DNA of 64,000 nucleotides from Rostrohypoxylon terebratum. Taxonomy: Eukaryota; Ascomycota; Sordariomycetes; Xylariales; Hypoxylaceae. Below are positions 24,466-36,246 of the stretch, piece after piece (positions within the stretch are counted from its first letter, which is position 1; every line of letters starts with the position of its first letter). The position numbers and the translations under genes are program-made. The notes under the pieces were generated by a model. That model was not told where the DNA came from and did not search any database. It was given only the letters and a program-made list of their open reading frames with translations. The stretch spans positions 124,001 through 188,000 of the forward strand of contig MU385858.1 in assembly GCA_022497145.1 (NCBI GenBank). The letters are read 5' to 3'.

Positions 24466-27400
24466 TCATGCCTTATCATTCAAGAACCTTTCCAGGTCTT
24501 CGAACTCGCCGCTGTGTTTCATCATATCGTAGAACTGCCCCTTAGCATCATATAGTTCTTTCGGACTCCCAGCCCTAGATGTCAAGTTAGCCAAGAATTC
24601 TTGCTGTGATTTGATTTGAAAGACAGTTATAACATACTCAAGAACGGAGCCCGCGCTCATGACGACCACGCGGTCGTAATCGATGATTGTTTTTAGTCGG
24701 TGGGCGATGGTGACTAGAGTCCTGTCTCTCCCGTGCTCGTTCAGCTCCTTCCGTAGAACTTCTTGGATTCCTTGGTCGGTCTCGTAGTCCATCTGCGATA
24801 TCAAAATTAGTGATCGATGGTGATAAGAGAAAAAAAAATAGGCGCTACTTGTACATACGCTTGCAGTTGCCTCATCCAGTAACATCAACTTGCTCCCGCG
24901 AACTAGAGCCCTGCAGAGCGAGAGAACCTGTCGCTGTCCATGGGAGAAATTTTCACCTTTAGGCTTGACGGGTGTCGAAAGGGTGATACCGATATCGCTA
25001 GGCGCTTCGTCGGTGTAGGTATCGTTAGCTCCACTGACTTGCCCGTTTCCATTCTGCGCTTGTCCTTCGTTCTGATGGTATTGAAATGATGCGATCCCGC
25101 TGCAGTATCGCAAAGCCTTCTCGAGTGTCTCCGTGGGGATATTGCCTGTTGGATCTAGGTTTGATCTAACATCGCCATTGAATAATACCGCCTCTTGTGG
25201 GATAATCGTAAGGGCTTCTCGAAGCTTTCTGCGAGGTAACATCGTGATGTCCACGCCATCGAAGAGGATTTGTCCTGAGACGACGTGGGTGAAGCGTAAT
25301 AGAGATAAGACCAGCTATTATTTGTCATAAATTAATATTATATCATCATTTGACCCGAGGTCTTTGACTTACTGTGCTCTTTCCAGAACCAGTTCGGCCC
25401 ACGACAGCAACCCTTTCGCCAGCTGAAAATTTGAGGTTGATATCCTTGAGGATTTCCGGTCCATCCAGGTCATATTTGATCGTCACATTTCGAAACTCGA
25501 CTTCGCCAGTTGATGGCCAGTTCTCAGGTACGGCAGATTCGGGGTTATCGGAGTATTGAGTGATTTTCTTGAACTCTTCCGGCTTCTCTTCTGGCTCGAC
25601 GGAAGCGTATTCTCGGACTCGATGAAACTTTTGAAATTTTAGAATTGGAATCACGGTAGTGCTCATTAAATACAACTTACGCTCTGCATCTCAATTTCAA
25701 GTTCGTTGCCTGCCCTCACAAGCATGAGGATAAGTTGACTAAGAGTCTAGCCATCATATTAGTAAGTTGAACTGGCAGGATTTGGAAAATGGTTCACTTA
25801 CTGTCGCATTTGACAACGAAAAACCGACAACGCCAGCTGCGACGAGGCCTGCTTTCGATACGGCAATGCCACCGGCAGCAACGGTGACTAGTGTAGTCAT
25901 CATATCGACCTTGAGTGCGACCCATCTGTTGCAATTGAATTGGGCTTCGATTGATCTTTCATATACTCGTAACTTGTCTGCTAACTGAATGCCGAAGGTC
26001 TGAGCCATGTTTGCACGGGCACGAATGATAGGGAGGCCCGCTAGAGTATCGGCGAAGTGGGCGAATAGAGGAGATTGCGACGACGACACGAGTCGTTTGG
26101 CTGTGACAGCTGTCCTCATGTACAATTCTCCTACTACAATACCAGCAGCGCAACAAGCAGCAGCCGGTAACATGAATATTGGAAGTACGGAACCGACGGC
26201 TACAATTTGAAAGGCGAGACGTGTGAGCATTTCCACGCCCAGTCTGAGCACTGTGACACCCTATATTAGCTTTCAAAGAAAGTTATCTCACATCAATTAA
26301 TAAATAACTTACTGCCAGCCAACTGGTTGTCAATCGAGTCCATGTCCCTAGAGAATCGGTTGACCACTCTGCCAATAGGCGTGGCCTTGTACCAAGAGAG
26401 GGGAACGCTCAGCACCGCTTTGATAAACGTGGTGTGTAGTGATCTTGCAGCGTACCAGCCGCCGTTCTCGTATGCGATATATGTCAAGCCGCTGAAAATG
26501 ACATCTGCAATACTCCATGCTGCGTATATACCAAGATAGAACCCGATATCATACGCGTCGTCTTTCCCGTAGGCGTCTACCCAGACGGCGATCCACAATC
26601 CGGTTCCGACGAATGAGGCGGTGGAAAGGATGCTCATCGCAAGAGCCAGCATGGCGTAAAACGGATTGCCGAATAATCTCATGTATTGGAAGACTTGGAA
26701 AAGATATTATTAGTTATCGTAGAATTAATGATATGTTGGTTTGACGATCTAGGCGATACTCACATTGTAGACGGGCGGTTGGCCCGGTCTTGAGGGCTTC
26801 TTGAGTGACTTCATCTCGACGTTTATCTTCAGCACTCCTGATGTCGCCGTTGGAACTAACATTCGAACTTCCATTAGCACTTGCAACGAGAGTTGTACCA
26901 TTGCTTTCGGCTGTATGGGCGGCAGCTGCTTCTACGGTCTCGTCGAGGTTGCCCTCGTCGGCAAGTGTTTTGTTGAGCGTTACGGACTTCCGGACTACGC
27001 CAAGGTTCTGTTGTACCTCCTTCACCGTGCCATTTTCTAATGTTACTGTCAAATCTGCCTGTGGCGCAATCCAAGGAAGCTGTGTAACAAGGACCACAGT
27101 CCTTCCCTTGACTATGATTTTCGAGTTAGTGATTGCTAGTTATCATTGAAAGTACTACTTTGATATGGAGCGTTTGGTGTAGGAATCGTAGGAATCGTAG
27201 GAATCGTAGGAAATAGAACACTCACGTAAGTCGCCGCAGAAAGCTTCCTCCCATAGCAGTGCCGACGTTTTGGAATCAAGAGCGGAGAAGACATCGTCGA
27301 GTAAGATCACGGACGCTTTCGAGTAGAGGGCTCGTGCTAGGGCAACGCGAGATTTCTGGCCTCCGGACAATGATGCTCCGTTCTCTCCAACCTCGGTGCC

Positions 27401-29703
27401 ATCCCGTTCAGGAAACTCGTCAAAATCGATAGGAAGTCCGCAAGCATTGATTACTCGGTCATATCGTGCTTGCTCGAAAGGACTATTGAAGAGGATGTTG
27501 TCGCGAATCGTCTCGTTTTGTAACCAGGGGCTTTGCGATGCGTAGGCAATGTCTTCGGGGCAGGTAATTGTGCCATCTTCGAGTAGAGTTTCACCGAGAA
27601 TCGACATCAGGAGTGTTGTCTTTCCACTTCCGCTCTGACCTGTAATGACATTTAATCCGCCCTCAACGAATTGGATAGAAACATCCTTTAATGCAAACAA
27701 AGCTCTCTTGTGACGCCTGAAAGTAGCATTGCTGATTTGAAGTTGGCCGACCGGATGAGATTGTAAGGGCGTGGTGCTGTTGTTGTAACGGTCTAAGCGC
27801 TTGACAGAGACACCCGCCGCGGTGAAGCTTCGCGACATGTTTGAGGCCATCGAAAGGTTTCGGCGCAGGGTCCTAACCAACGTTATGGCCGTGAAAGCGA
27901 CTTCTGCCGTTAGCGGTTCTTTACGAACAAGTACCTGCAAGGTGAAGATAAGTACTAGCGATAAATTCGGGATCGCTTCGGTAAGCTGATTGAGAGTGAT
28001 ATAACTGATATTTGTTAATTCATGAGTTGCTGAAATATGTGGAAGGTAGAACGGCTTACAGTATGTTCAAGCCCCATATCTTCTTCTGCTCACCGAGCCT
28101 GATTTCATTGACTCGTTTGATGATAGCCTCCTCCCAAGAGAAATATTTGATCGCACGAATTGAGGCAAGATACTCTGAGATGACTGAAATCCTCGAGTCT
28201 TGTATCCGTTTCATCTCACGCTGGATGCCTACCATACGCCGGGCAATCAAAACCGGAAACGGTGCAAGCGCCAACATCACAACAATACCAACGAGCGCTG
28301 TCCAGTCTAATAACTTGTACAATCCAACAAGAGCCACTATGGACCCGGATGCTACACCGCAGACAACAAGGACAATATCCCGGCCTTTCGCGATAGTGTC
28401 AATATCAGCACCCATCAAATTTGCCAGGCGGCCCGTCGATGTGGTGGCTTGTTTACTCTTCTCCTTTTCCTTATCGGTAGCAGCGATCTCGGCAAATACT
28501 TCATCGTCTAATTCTATGGACCCCAACGCTTTATAGTATAACTCTTGAGTCAAGGCAGCTCTTACACGCACAGACAGGCGAGTTGACGTGAAGACGTATT
28601 GCTGAAAGCATACAGAACGCGACAATGGTCCGATGAAAAGGAGTACTAGCCAAACCCAAGGCCGGAACTGAGATCCCTCTGGGTCAGAAAGATAGCGAAG
28701 CAACTCATACATGGCGTACGGAGCAACCATCTCAAAAATGAAAGACAGCGCGATCCAACAGCCCATGGTGGTAATTTCTTGAGGCAAGAAGTATATTAAT
28801 GTCCATAATGTAGACTTGCCTTTCCGTCGCGCCTCTTGAACCTTAGAGAGTAGAAAAAACGGCTCATCGTACCATGGAAGTCTAGGAAGTTCTTCGTAGG
28901 TCACCTGTCGACGTAAACCCTTGAACATGAGAGGCGTAAGCCATTCGTACGTCACGTAATATTCCAACCAGCTGCATGTTTCTTCGGGAGATGGTTCTCG
29001 GGTTGGTATCTTCTCGGAGATATCAAGATCTAAAGATGGTGGTATCCATTCCCTTCGCGTGACAAGAGCTACAAAAACGGCGGCAGCTAGTGTTGAAACG
29101 CTACCGATCATCATTGGACTCATACCCTCGTCGTGATCCGTATCGATATATGGAAGAAGCTCCCCTAAAGAAAGGATGAGCAGGGTACCAGCAAGGATGA
29201 AATTGGTGTGGTGCAAGGCGACATGCCTCCACTCCAGATCGTAAGCTAGGCGCAAAACACCAAGGATGAAGGCATAGGCTAAGGCGGTCGCATCAATCCA
29301 CCTGCCTTCACCTTGGACAGCGGCAACAAGCATAAAAGCTAACGAGCTAGCTCGCAAGAGCTGGCTGAGCAACTCGAATGGCCATGGTACCGCATGCACA
29401 TTGGATTCGGGTCCGGAGACCTTGGAATAGGGACGATGTAGAAAATATCTGACGATAACTAGGAAGGACGCGATAATGATTGTAAGTTGTAAATACCCAG
29501 CTCGGGTAAAGTCTGAGAGATCATGAATCCATTGAAGTTGAGTTATACTGGATATAGTTCATTAGATGCATACTCTCTCATAATTGAAGGTAAAAGGTGA
29601 GAATCTACCTAGTCGTTCCATACGTGCTCTTTAGAGTATAGAGCGATTGGGAACGAAGGGGAACGGAGTCCCAGCCGTGTACCCTCAAACCTAATTGATC
29701 CAT
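24466..29703 (-). CDS. full-length ABCC (MRP-type) ABC transporter
   Basis: Eleven exons: 29703-29609, 29547-28060, 28004-27226, 27111-26764, 26693-26313, 26250-25802, 25746-25681, 25627-25373, 25314-24859, 24792-24638, 24574-24466. Together 4581 nt, 1526 aa; every junction is GT-AG and all phases agree. Order: hydrophobic N-terminal segments (TMD0-like), TMD1, NBD1, charged linker, TMD2, NBD2. NBD1: Walker A GQSGSGKT (650-657), signature LSGGQ (740-744), Walker B VILLDDVFSALD (760-771). NBD2: Walker A GRTGSGKST (1279-1287), signature FSHGQ (1410-1414), Walker B LMLLDEATAS (to 1439), H-loop in TIAHRL. The layout and the entry motif PSPEET...WLTPLMFKG resemble the fungal Ybt1/Bpt1/Vmr1 group, which moves conjugates and drugs across the vacuolar or plasma membrane. 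Substrate unknown. Two introns (24858-24793, 24637-24575) are multiples of three with no stop, so they can be misread as coding. Confidence 0.92.
27182..27211. repeat. 9-bp tandem repeat inside an ABC-transporter intron
   Basis: Just over three copies of GGAATCGTA (plus strand) inside the 114-nt third intron of the transporter gene, the longest intron in that gene. The expansion probably explains the extra length. Confidence 0.85.
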
Positions 29704-32592
29704 GACTTCTCGTCCATGGATGGAAAAGGCTCTAAAGATGAAGTATCGTGATCCGTGATCGTGAGCCGCGACGAGTTTCCTGCGTGAGTCAACATGAAAA
29801 TCTCGATGAGCAAGCTGTCAATATTCGGATAATTGCGTGCTCGGGGGGGCTAACCACCACCAGGATCATCAGGACCAGGATAAGCTGGAGCCTGGGGAAC
29901 GGGAAGAGACCCTTGCCAAGAAGGGAGAAAAGGGAAAAGTAACCTTAATAATTGCCTGAAGCTATCCTGACGTTTACACCGCAAACCGTGGAGTTGGTTA
30001 CTATGTACAATACATTAATAACTTCATCGGTCTATGTTAATTGTAGAAAATTTTTTATGAGTTTCTCATTGCAAAAATTAGGTGGATATATATCCTAGCT
30101 TTTTTTATCCAAGGTTCCAAGGTTCCTAGGACCTATGTATCGAGAGATTCTGTTATTAGTCTCGAAATGGTAGGTAAGGTGAGGAAGGGCAAGGAATAAT
30201 AGTGAAATGCTCCAATTCGATGCGCTTCTCGGATCAGGATCAGAATGACTCACCAATTCATTTACCTTATCTATTATGTATAACTCATCCCGGGCCATAT
30301 GCAGAGTCCTAGATGTTCGATAATGATAATGAAATCTTGAGTCATTCAGATGAGCAGAAGCCTTCCTTAATTGGTTGCACTGCAGGCTTCTACAGCATAC
30401 ATCCCCCTTCACCTTTATTCAAGCATTTCCGGGTGCTGGGTGCTGGGTTTTGGGTTCTGGAAACGTCGGATTTGGGGCGGGTACGAACATTAGCGGTCCG
30501 AGGATAATAGCGAAATGATAAATCCGACCTGTTAGCCTGTTAGCTTGTTCATTCGCTCAGGTGGTCCCCGCCTACTAGGCCCCCTTAGGTACTGCGTATA
30601 TTTTTCTTCATCTACACATACCCAACCGAGCTTAGTGACTGCGCCTCAGCGGACATTATCCAGCAGCTATTAAGCCGGTGTGCTCAATCCCTCACCGTCA
30701 CTTTGAATGCGATTATCGTAGCAAGTATTTGGCGAATCAACTTTCAGCATTATGGGATCATACCCCCTGGATTCTCGACCTGTTATCACGGCACACAGAA
30801 CCTTGAACATTCGCTTAACGTTGTTAATCGATCAAGCAATAAGTTTCGAAGTCGGATGCAGGATGCAGCGTAAAGATCGAATAAATAAGGGTCTCGATAG
30901 TATCCGCTCCTCAGCATGATGGATGTTTTCAGTATGTCGTTCCGCTACCCTCCAACCTGCGAAATCCTTTGTCGACCAGGATCTGTGCGAAGCCAGAAAT
31001 ATCGACTATCCAACATATAGATAGAAAGCAAGACATCGTGTAAGCTGTATCGTGTTGTCGCCGCTCTTTGAGGTAGATCTTGCCAGATGTCTGATCTCAC
31101 TAGGTACCTAATGCTAGGCATGCTAGGTATGTACACTTACCAGTATTCCTTTACAAATGTCTGGTATGGCCGCATACTGGCTCAGTTTGTGGTGAGCATC
31201 TGAAATTATCGGTGATTTCATGGCAATACCATGCCTCCTCGCCGAGACTCGCGGAAGAAACGCAATGAGCGTGGGCGAAAGTGAGACATCGAGACGTAAG
31301 GAAGCTGCAATAATAAGTGGTGAATTTGGTGCCTGATGCCCATATTAATATTGGATGGATACTTGAACCAAAGGTGGATCGATATATACCATATGTGCAT
31401 CGTCCTGGGTCCAGGTCACAGATCTCTTTGCCGACTTCGAGATGTTACAATTGACACGACAAGTCGAAGGCGCGAAGAACCTAACAAAAGCAGGCATCGT
31501 AAAGAAACAATGGTAAGGGAGTGAGGAAATCACTGAAGAGAAACTCAGGAGGTATCTCGAAGAAGAGGCGAAGAAGATATCCACATGATGTTGAAAATGG
31601 GGAGTCTCGAAGACGATGAGGGGATCGGAATAAGATATCAAGTTTTTCGGAATCCACTAGAACCGATCAGAGTATCAACTGTGTCTCTTGGCGCAGGGCT
31701 CGTTGGTCCATTTCTGCATGATGTTTCGTCTTGGCGAGCAGGCGAGATGCCATCAAACCACAACATTTCGTTTCTATTCTTATAACAACTGCCGACCTCG
31801 AAATAATAGTAGTACTAGGTATCTAGTGGTATAATTGTAGCATTCTCAATCTGCGTCTCATGTCCCATGTTGACGAATCTTTAAACACGGAGATTATGAG
31901 AATACTTTAAGAATGCTTTAATAGCAAAAGACTGGAAATCCTGTACTCATAGCTAGTAGCGTCTGTGTAGATCCATTTTATGGGTGAAGGTTAGGTGCCT
32001 AGGCCCTAGTAAGTATGTAAATAGGATTAATAGGTACATAGTACGTCATGTCATAAATGTATTATCATCATGGGCTTATGCACAATATCTGCTTACCTAA
32101 CCAATCTTAACAAGCAGACAAGTTTAAAGCAACGAACTAATATGGTTAGTGTGTACCGGTACCTACCTAGTGTAGTGTAAGGCAGGCGACACCGTGTAGC
32201 GCGAAAGTTTAGAGGCTACAACATTAAATCTTTAATAATAAATCGTCAAATCTTCAATGTTTCAATATACATGCACAAACGGAGATTGATGACTCAAAAA
32301 TTCAAGAGAGTCACGACGCCGACGTGAGCCACACGCAACGAAATACACGTAATCGATGAGTCCATGATCATTCAACCGATTTACTACTTGACTATTACTT
32401 ACCCACCCTGTTTCAACGACACAACGACACAACGACACAACAACACAACGACATGAAATGCGAACGACGCCTCAACATATCGCTTGCTTCTACCTGCTAG
32501 GACTCGCGCTGACTTTCTCTTCTCTTCTCGTCTTCTACTCCAATTATACCTAATCATTTTACCATCTACAACCTACCAACAATACCGACATA
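29704..32592. other. shared upstream region of the ABC transporter and prp22
   Basis: 2.9 kb between two divergent start codons, so it should hold both promoters. It carries CCTAGG words at 30125 and 31998, and a CT-rich stretch (about 32516-32545) of the kind common just before fungal start codons. Open frames near 31336-31785 are short and overlap on opposite strands; none shows a domain. Confidence 0.55.
32414..32453. repeat. 8-bp tandem repeat (AACGACAC unit) upstream of prp22
   Basis: Four to five copies of an AACGACAC-type unit, about 140-180 nt before the prp22 start codon. It may lie in the leader or promoter; no known regulator is implied. Confidence 0.8.
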
Positions 32593-35500
32593 ATGGATGA
32601 CGATTTCGCGGAGCTCGAACTCCTATCCCTCGTATCGAAGGTCACATCCGAACTACAAAACCATTTAGGCATATCCGAAAAAACCGTGGCCGAGTTCATC
32701 ATCGATCAACGCCTATCATGCACCAATCTCTCCGAGTTCAAAGGCAAGTTGGCCGGCTTGGGTGGAGCGAGCTGGCCAGAGAGTTTGTTTGAGAGTATCG
32801 ATCGCCTAGTTCGAACCATGCACCCCAAATTCAAAGGTCAGCAAGAAGCAACAGAAGACCACCAGCAAGCCAGGACGTTGGAGGAGAAGGAGACCCTTTT
32901 CAAGGGGTTGAGCATCCCAGATAAGCAGGCTGATAGTGCCGACGGTGACGATATCGATGACACACTAGCACTTTTAGAGGGCTTGGAAGGAAAGGCTAAG
33001 GCTAATAAAAGTGCGCGGCCCGAACGAGAGAGGTCATCTAAGAAGCGACCCTTGAGTCCTGGAATAGAAGATGGAGCGACGGATGTGGCGCATAAAAGGA
33101 AAGATAGGTATCGATCCAGATCCCGCGACCGACGAGAACATGTTTACGACGACGATCGCGACTACCGAGATAGTCATAAAGAACGTCGCAGTCGAAGGGA
33201 TGAGCGCGATGAGCACCGCTCACATCGTAGCAGCTATAGAGACCGGGACAGGAGATGGAGGGGCGAAGATGAATATGACAATGACGATACTCTCCGACAT
33301 GCACCCGACCCCGAAGTTGATGACTCGCCGATATTATATAAGATCTATGACGGTCATGTCACTGGTGTCAAAGACTTCGGCGCATTTGTTAATTTGCACA
33401 GCGTCAGAGGCAAAGTGGATGGCATGGTCCATATTTCAAACCTGGTTCAAGGTCAAAGGGTCAATCATCCTTCAGATCTTCTCTCAAGAGGCCAACAAGT
33501 CAAAGTCAAAGTCATCAAGATTGAGCCGAACCGCGTAGCTTTATCTATGAAAGATGTCGACCAGGAGACTGGCATGGATCTTGCGCCACAAGCTCGAATA
33601 CAGTCAGGGGCAAACATGGAGAGCCTTGGAAGTCGTAATGGCGTAGCTCCTCGCACCGATGATAACATAGCCCCCCTTTCCAACTACACGGGACCTCCAC
33701 GATCACAGAAGAAAAGGATGACATCTCCAGAACGATGGGAAATTCGACAGCTTATTGCTTCTGGTGTTGCCAAAGCCTCTGATTATCCTGACCTAGAGGA
33801 AGACTACAATGCTACCCTGAGAGGTGAGGGCGAGATGGAACTGGAAGAGGAAGTTGACATAGAAGTCAGGGAAGAAGAGCCTCCCTTCCTCACAGGCCAG
33901 ACAAAACAATCACTCGAACTATCGCCGATTAGGGTGGTGAAAGCACCTGATGGATCTCTTAACCGTGCAGCAATGTCCGGTACAACGTTGGCAAAGGAAC
34001 GTAAAGAACTGCGGCAACAGGAAGCCGAGGCTGCCGCAAAAGAAGAATCAAAAGTCGATCTTGCATCGCAATGGCATGATCCGATGGCTAACCCGGATAG
34101 TCGAAAATTTGCCAGTGATTTAAGAACTGCCAAAACTACTGCTGTTAAACCTGATGCGGTACCAGAGTGGAAGCAAGCTGTTGCGCCTAAGGACCAGTCA
34201 TTTGGTAAACGCACTACGATGTCAATCAAGCAGCAGAGAGAAAGTCTTCCGGTCTTTGCGTTTAGAAGCCAACTTATTACAGCTGTCCAAGAAAATCAAA
34301 TCTTAATTGTGGTTGGTGAAACGGGATCTGGCAAGACGACCCAGCTGACCCAGTATCTCGCCGAAGCCGGTTTCACCAACAATGGCATGATCGGTTGTAC
34401 ACAGCCACGGAGAGTGGCAGCCATGTCCGTTGCGAAGCGTGTGGCCGAGGAAGTCGGCTGTCAACTAGGCCAAGAGGTTGGCTATACCATCCGATTTGAG
34501 GATTGCACGAGCCCGGCAACTAAGATCAAGTACATGACTGATGGTATGCTGGAACGAGAGATTTTGATGGACCCTGATTTGAAGAGATATTCTGTCATCA
34601 TGCTGGATGAGGCCCACGAGCGAACAATCGCAACCGATGTCCTTTTCGCGCTCCTCAAGAAGACTGTAAAGCGCCGAAGCGACTTGAAGATCATCGTTAC
34701 ATCAGCTACTCTAGATGCCGACAAATTTTCGGCATACTTTAACGAATGCCCCATCTTTACGATTCCTGGACGAACTTTCCCTGTTGAGATATTATATAGC
34801 AGAGAACCTGAGTCTGATTATCTCGATGCGGCACTGGTCACAGTCATGCAGATTCATCTTACAGAGCCCCCGGGAGACATATTAGTCTTCCTTACAGGAT
34901 CAGAAGAGATCGATACAGCGGCAGAGATATTGTACGAACGAATGAAGGCGTTGGGTCCCGGTGTCCCTGAATTGATCATCTTGCCGGTATACTCGGCGCT
35001 CCCCAGCGAGATGCAGAGTAGAATCTTCGATCCCGCACCCCCGGGAAGTAGGAAGGTCGTAATAGCCACAAACATTGCCGAGACTTCGATCACAATTGAC
35101 CATATTTACTATGTTGTGGATCCTGGATTTGTAAAGCAGAACGCTTACGATCCAAAGCTCGGAATGGACTCCTTGGTCGTTACACCAGTCTCGCAAGCTC
35201 AGGCTAATCAGCGCGCTGGCCGTGCCGGCCGAACTGGCCCCGGCAAGTGCTTCAGATTATACACCGAAGCTGCTTTCCAATCTGAAATGCTTCCAACTAC
35301 CATTCCGGAAATTCAGCGCCAGAATTTAGCGTCAACAATTCTCATGCTAAAGGCTATGGGTATCAATGACCTGCTTCACTTCGACTTCATGGACCCGCCG
35401 CCTACTAACACCATGTTGACGGCCCTGGAAGAATTATATGCATTATCGGCGTTGGACGACGAAGGCCTATTGACTCGCCTTGGCCGTAAAATGGCTGATT

Positions 35501-36246
35501 TCCCTATGGATCCTGCTTTAGCCAAGGTTCTAATAGGCGCAGTCGACATCGGGTGTTCCGATGAAATGCTCAGCATCGTCGCTATGCTTAGTCTTCAAAC
35601 CATCTTCTACCGACCAAAGGAGAAACAGCAACAGGCCGACCAGAAGAAAGCCAAGTTCCATGATCCACACGGAGACCACCTTACCCTTCTCAACGTCTAC
35701 AACAGCTGGAAGAGCAATGGATACTCGGCGCCGTGGTGCTTTGAGAACTTCATCCAAGCACGTTCGATGAAGCGCGCGAAAGATGTTCGTGACCAATTAG
35801 TGAAGATCATGCAGCGTTACCGCCATCCCATCACTTCATGCGGCCGGGACACTCAAAAGGTCCGACAAGCACTTTGCTCAGGATTCTTTCGCAATTCAGC
35901 AAGAAAAGATCCTCAGGAGGGATACAGGACATTGGTCGAGGGCACACCGGTCTATCTACACCCGAGCTCAGCACTATTTGGAAAGCAGGCCGAATGGGTG
36001 ATCTATCACACTCTGGTGCTTACCACAAAGGAGTATATGCACTGCACAACCAGCATCGAACCCAAGTGGCTCGTCTCGGCAGCACCAACCTTCTTCAAGG
36101 TTGCGCCTACTGACAAGCTCAGTAAGCGCAAGAAGGCCGAGAGGATCCAGCCCCTGTACAACAAGTATGCGGCAGAGGACGACTGGAGACTCAGCGCCCA
36201 GCGAAAGGTTGGACGATCTGGTGGCGGAGGTGGTACTTGGGGATAG
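32593..36246 (+). CDS. prp22: pre-mRNA-splicing DEAH-box RNA helicase Prp22 (DHX8)
   Basis: Intronless 1217-aa frame; DHX8/Prp22 proteins are typically about 1150-1220 aa. The N-terminal 80 residues match the Prp22 N-terminal region. A charged Arg/Ser/Asp-rich stretch follows (about 140-240), then an S1 RNA-binding domain (about 247-320; YKIYDGHVTGVKDFGAFVNL). The helicase core has motif I GETGSGKT (575-582), motif II DEAH (672-675), motif III SATL (704-707), TGSEEID, NIAETSIT and motif VI QRAGRAGRTGPG (from 873). HA2 and OB-fold regions follow (YMHCTTSIEPKWL). Known role: Prp22 acts in the second splicing step and uses ATP to release spliced mRNA from the spliceosome. The S1 domain separates it from the related Prp2, Prp16 and Prp43. 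The start is supported by the conserved first residues and the CT-rich leader. Confidence 0.95.
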   Translation: MDDDFAELELLSLVSKVTSELQNHLGISEKTVAEFIIDQRLSCTNLSEFKGKLAGLGGASWPESLFESIDRLVRTMHPKFKGQQEATEDHQQARTLEEKETLFKGLSIPDKQADSADGDDIDDTLALLEGLEGKAKANKSARPERERSSKKRPLSPGIEDGATDVAHKRKDRYRSRSRDRREHVYDDDRDYRDSHKERRSRRDERDEHRSHRSSYRDRDRRWRGEDEYDNDDTLRHAPDPEVDDSPILYKIYDGHVTGVKDFGAFVNLHSVRGKVDGMVHISNLVQGQRVNHPSDLLSRGQQVKVKVIKIEPNRVALSMKDVDQETGMDLAPQARIQSGANMESLGSRNGVAPRTDDNIAPLSNYTGPPRSQKKRMTSPERWEIRQLIASGVAKASDYPDLEEDYNATLRGEGEMELEEEVDIEVREEEPPFLTGQTKQSLELSPIRVVKAPDGSLNRAAMSGTTLAKERKELRQQEAEAAAKEESKVDLASQWHDPMANPDSRKFASDLRTAKTTAVKPDAVPEWKQAVAPKDQSFGKRTTMSIKQQRESLPVFAFRSQLITAVQENQILIVVGETGSGKTTQLTQYLAEAGFTNNGMIGCTQPRRVAAMSVAKRVAEEVGCQLGQEVGYTIRFEDCTSPATKIKYMTDGMLEREILMDPDLKRYSVIMLDEAHERTIATDVLFALLKKTVKRRSDLKIIVTSATLDADKFSAYFNECPIFTIPGRTFPVEILYSREPESDYLDAALVTVMQIHLTEPPGDILVFLTGSEEIDTAAEILYERMKALGPGVPELIILPVYSALPSEMQSRIFDPAPPGSRKVVIATNIAETSITIDHIYYVVDPGFVKQNAYDPKLGMDSLVVTPVSQAQANQRAGRAGRTGPGKCFRLYTEAAFQSEMLPTTIPEIQRQNLASTILMLKAMGINDLLHFDFMDPPPTNTMLTALEELYALSALDDEGLLTRLGRKMADFPMDPALAKVLIGAVDIGCSDEMLSIVAMLSLQTIFYRPKEKQQQADQKKAKFHDPHGDHLTLLNVYNSWKSNGYSAPWCFENFIQARSMKRAKDVRDQLVKIMQRYRHPITSCGRDTQKVRQALCSGFFRNSARKDPQEGYRTLVEGTPVYLHPSSALFGKQAEWVIYHTLVLTTKEYMHCTTSIEPKWLVSAAPTFFKVAPTDKLSKRKKAERIQPLYNKYAAEDDWRLSAQRKVGRSGGGGGTWG

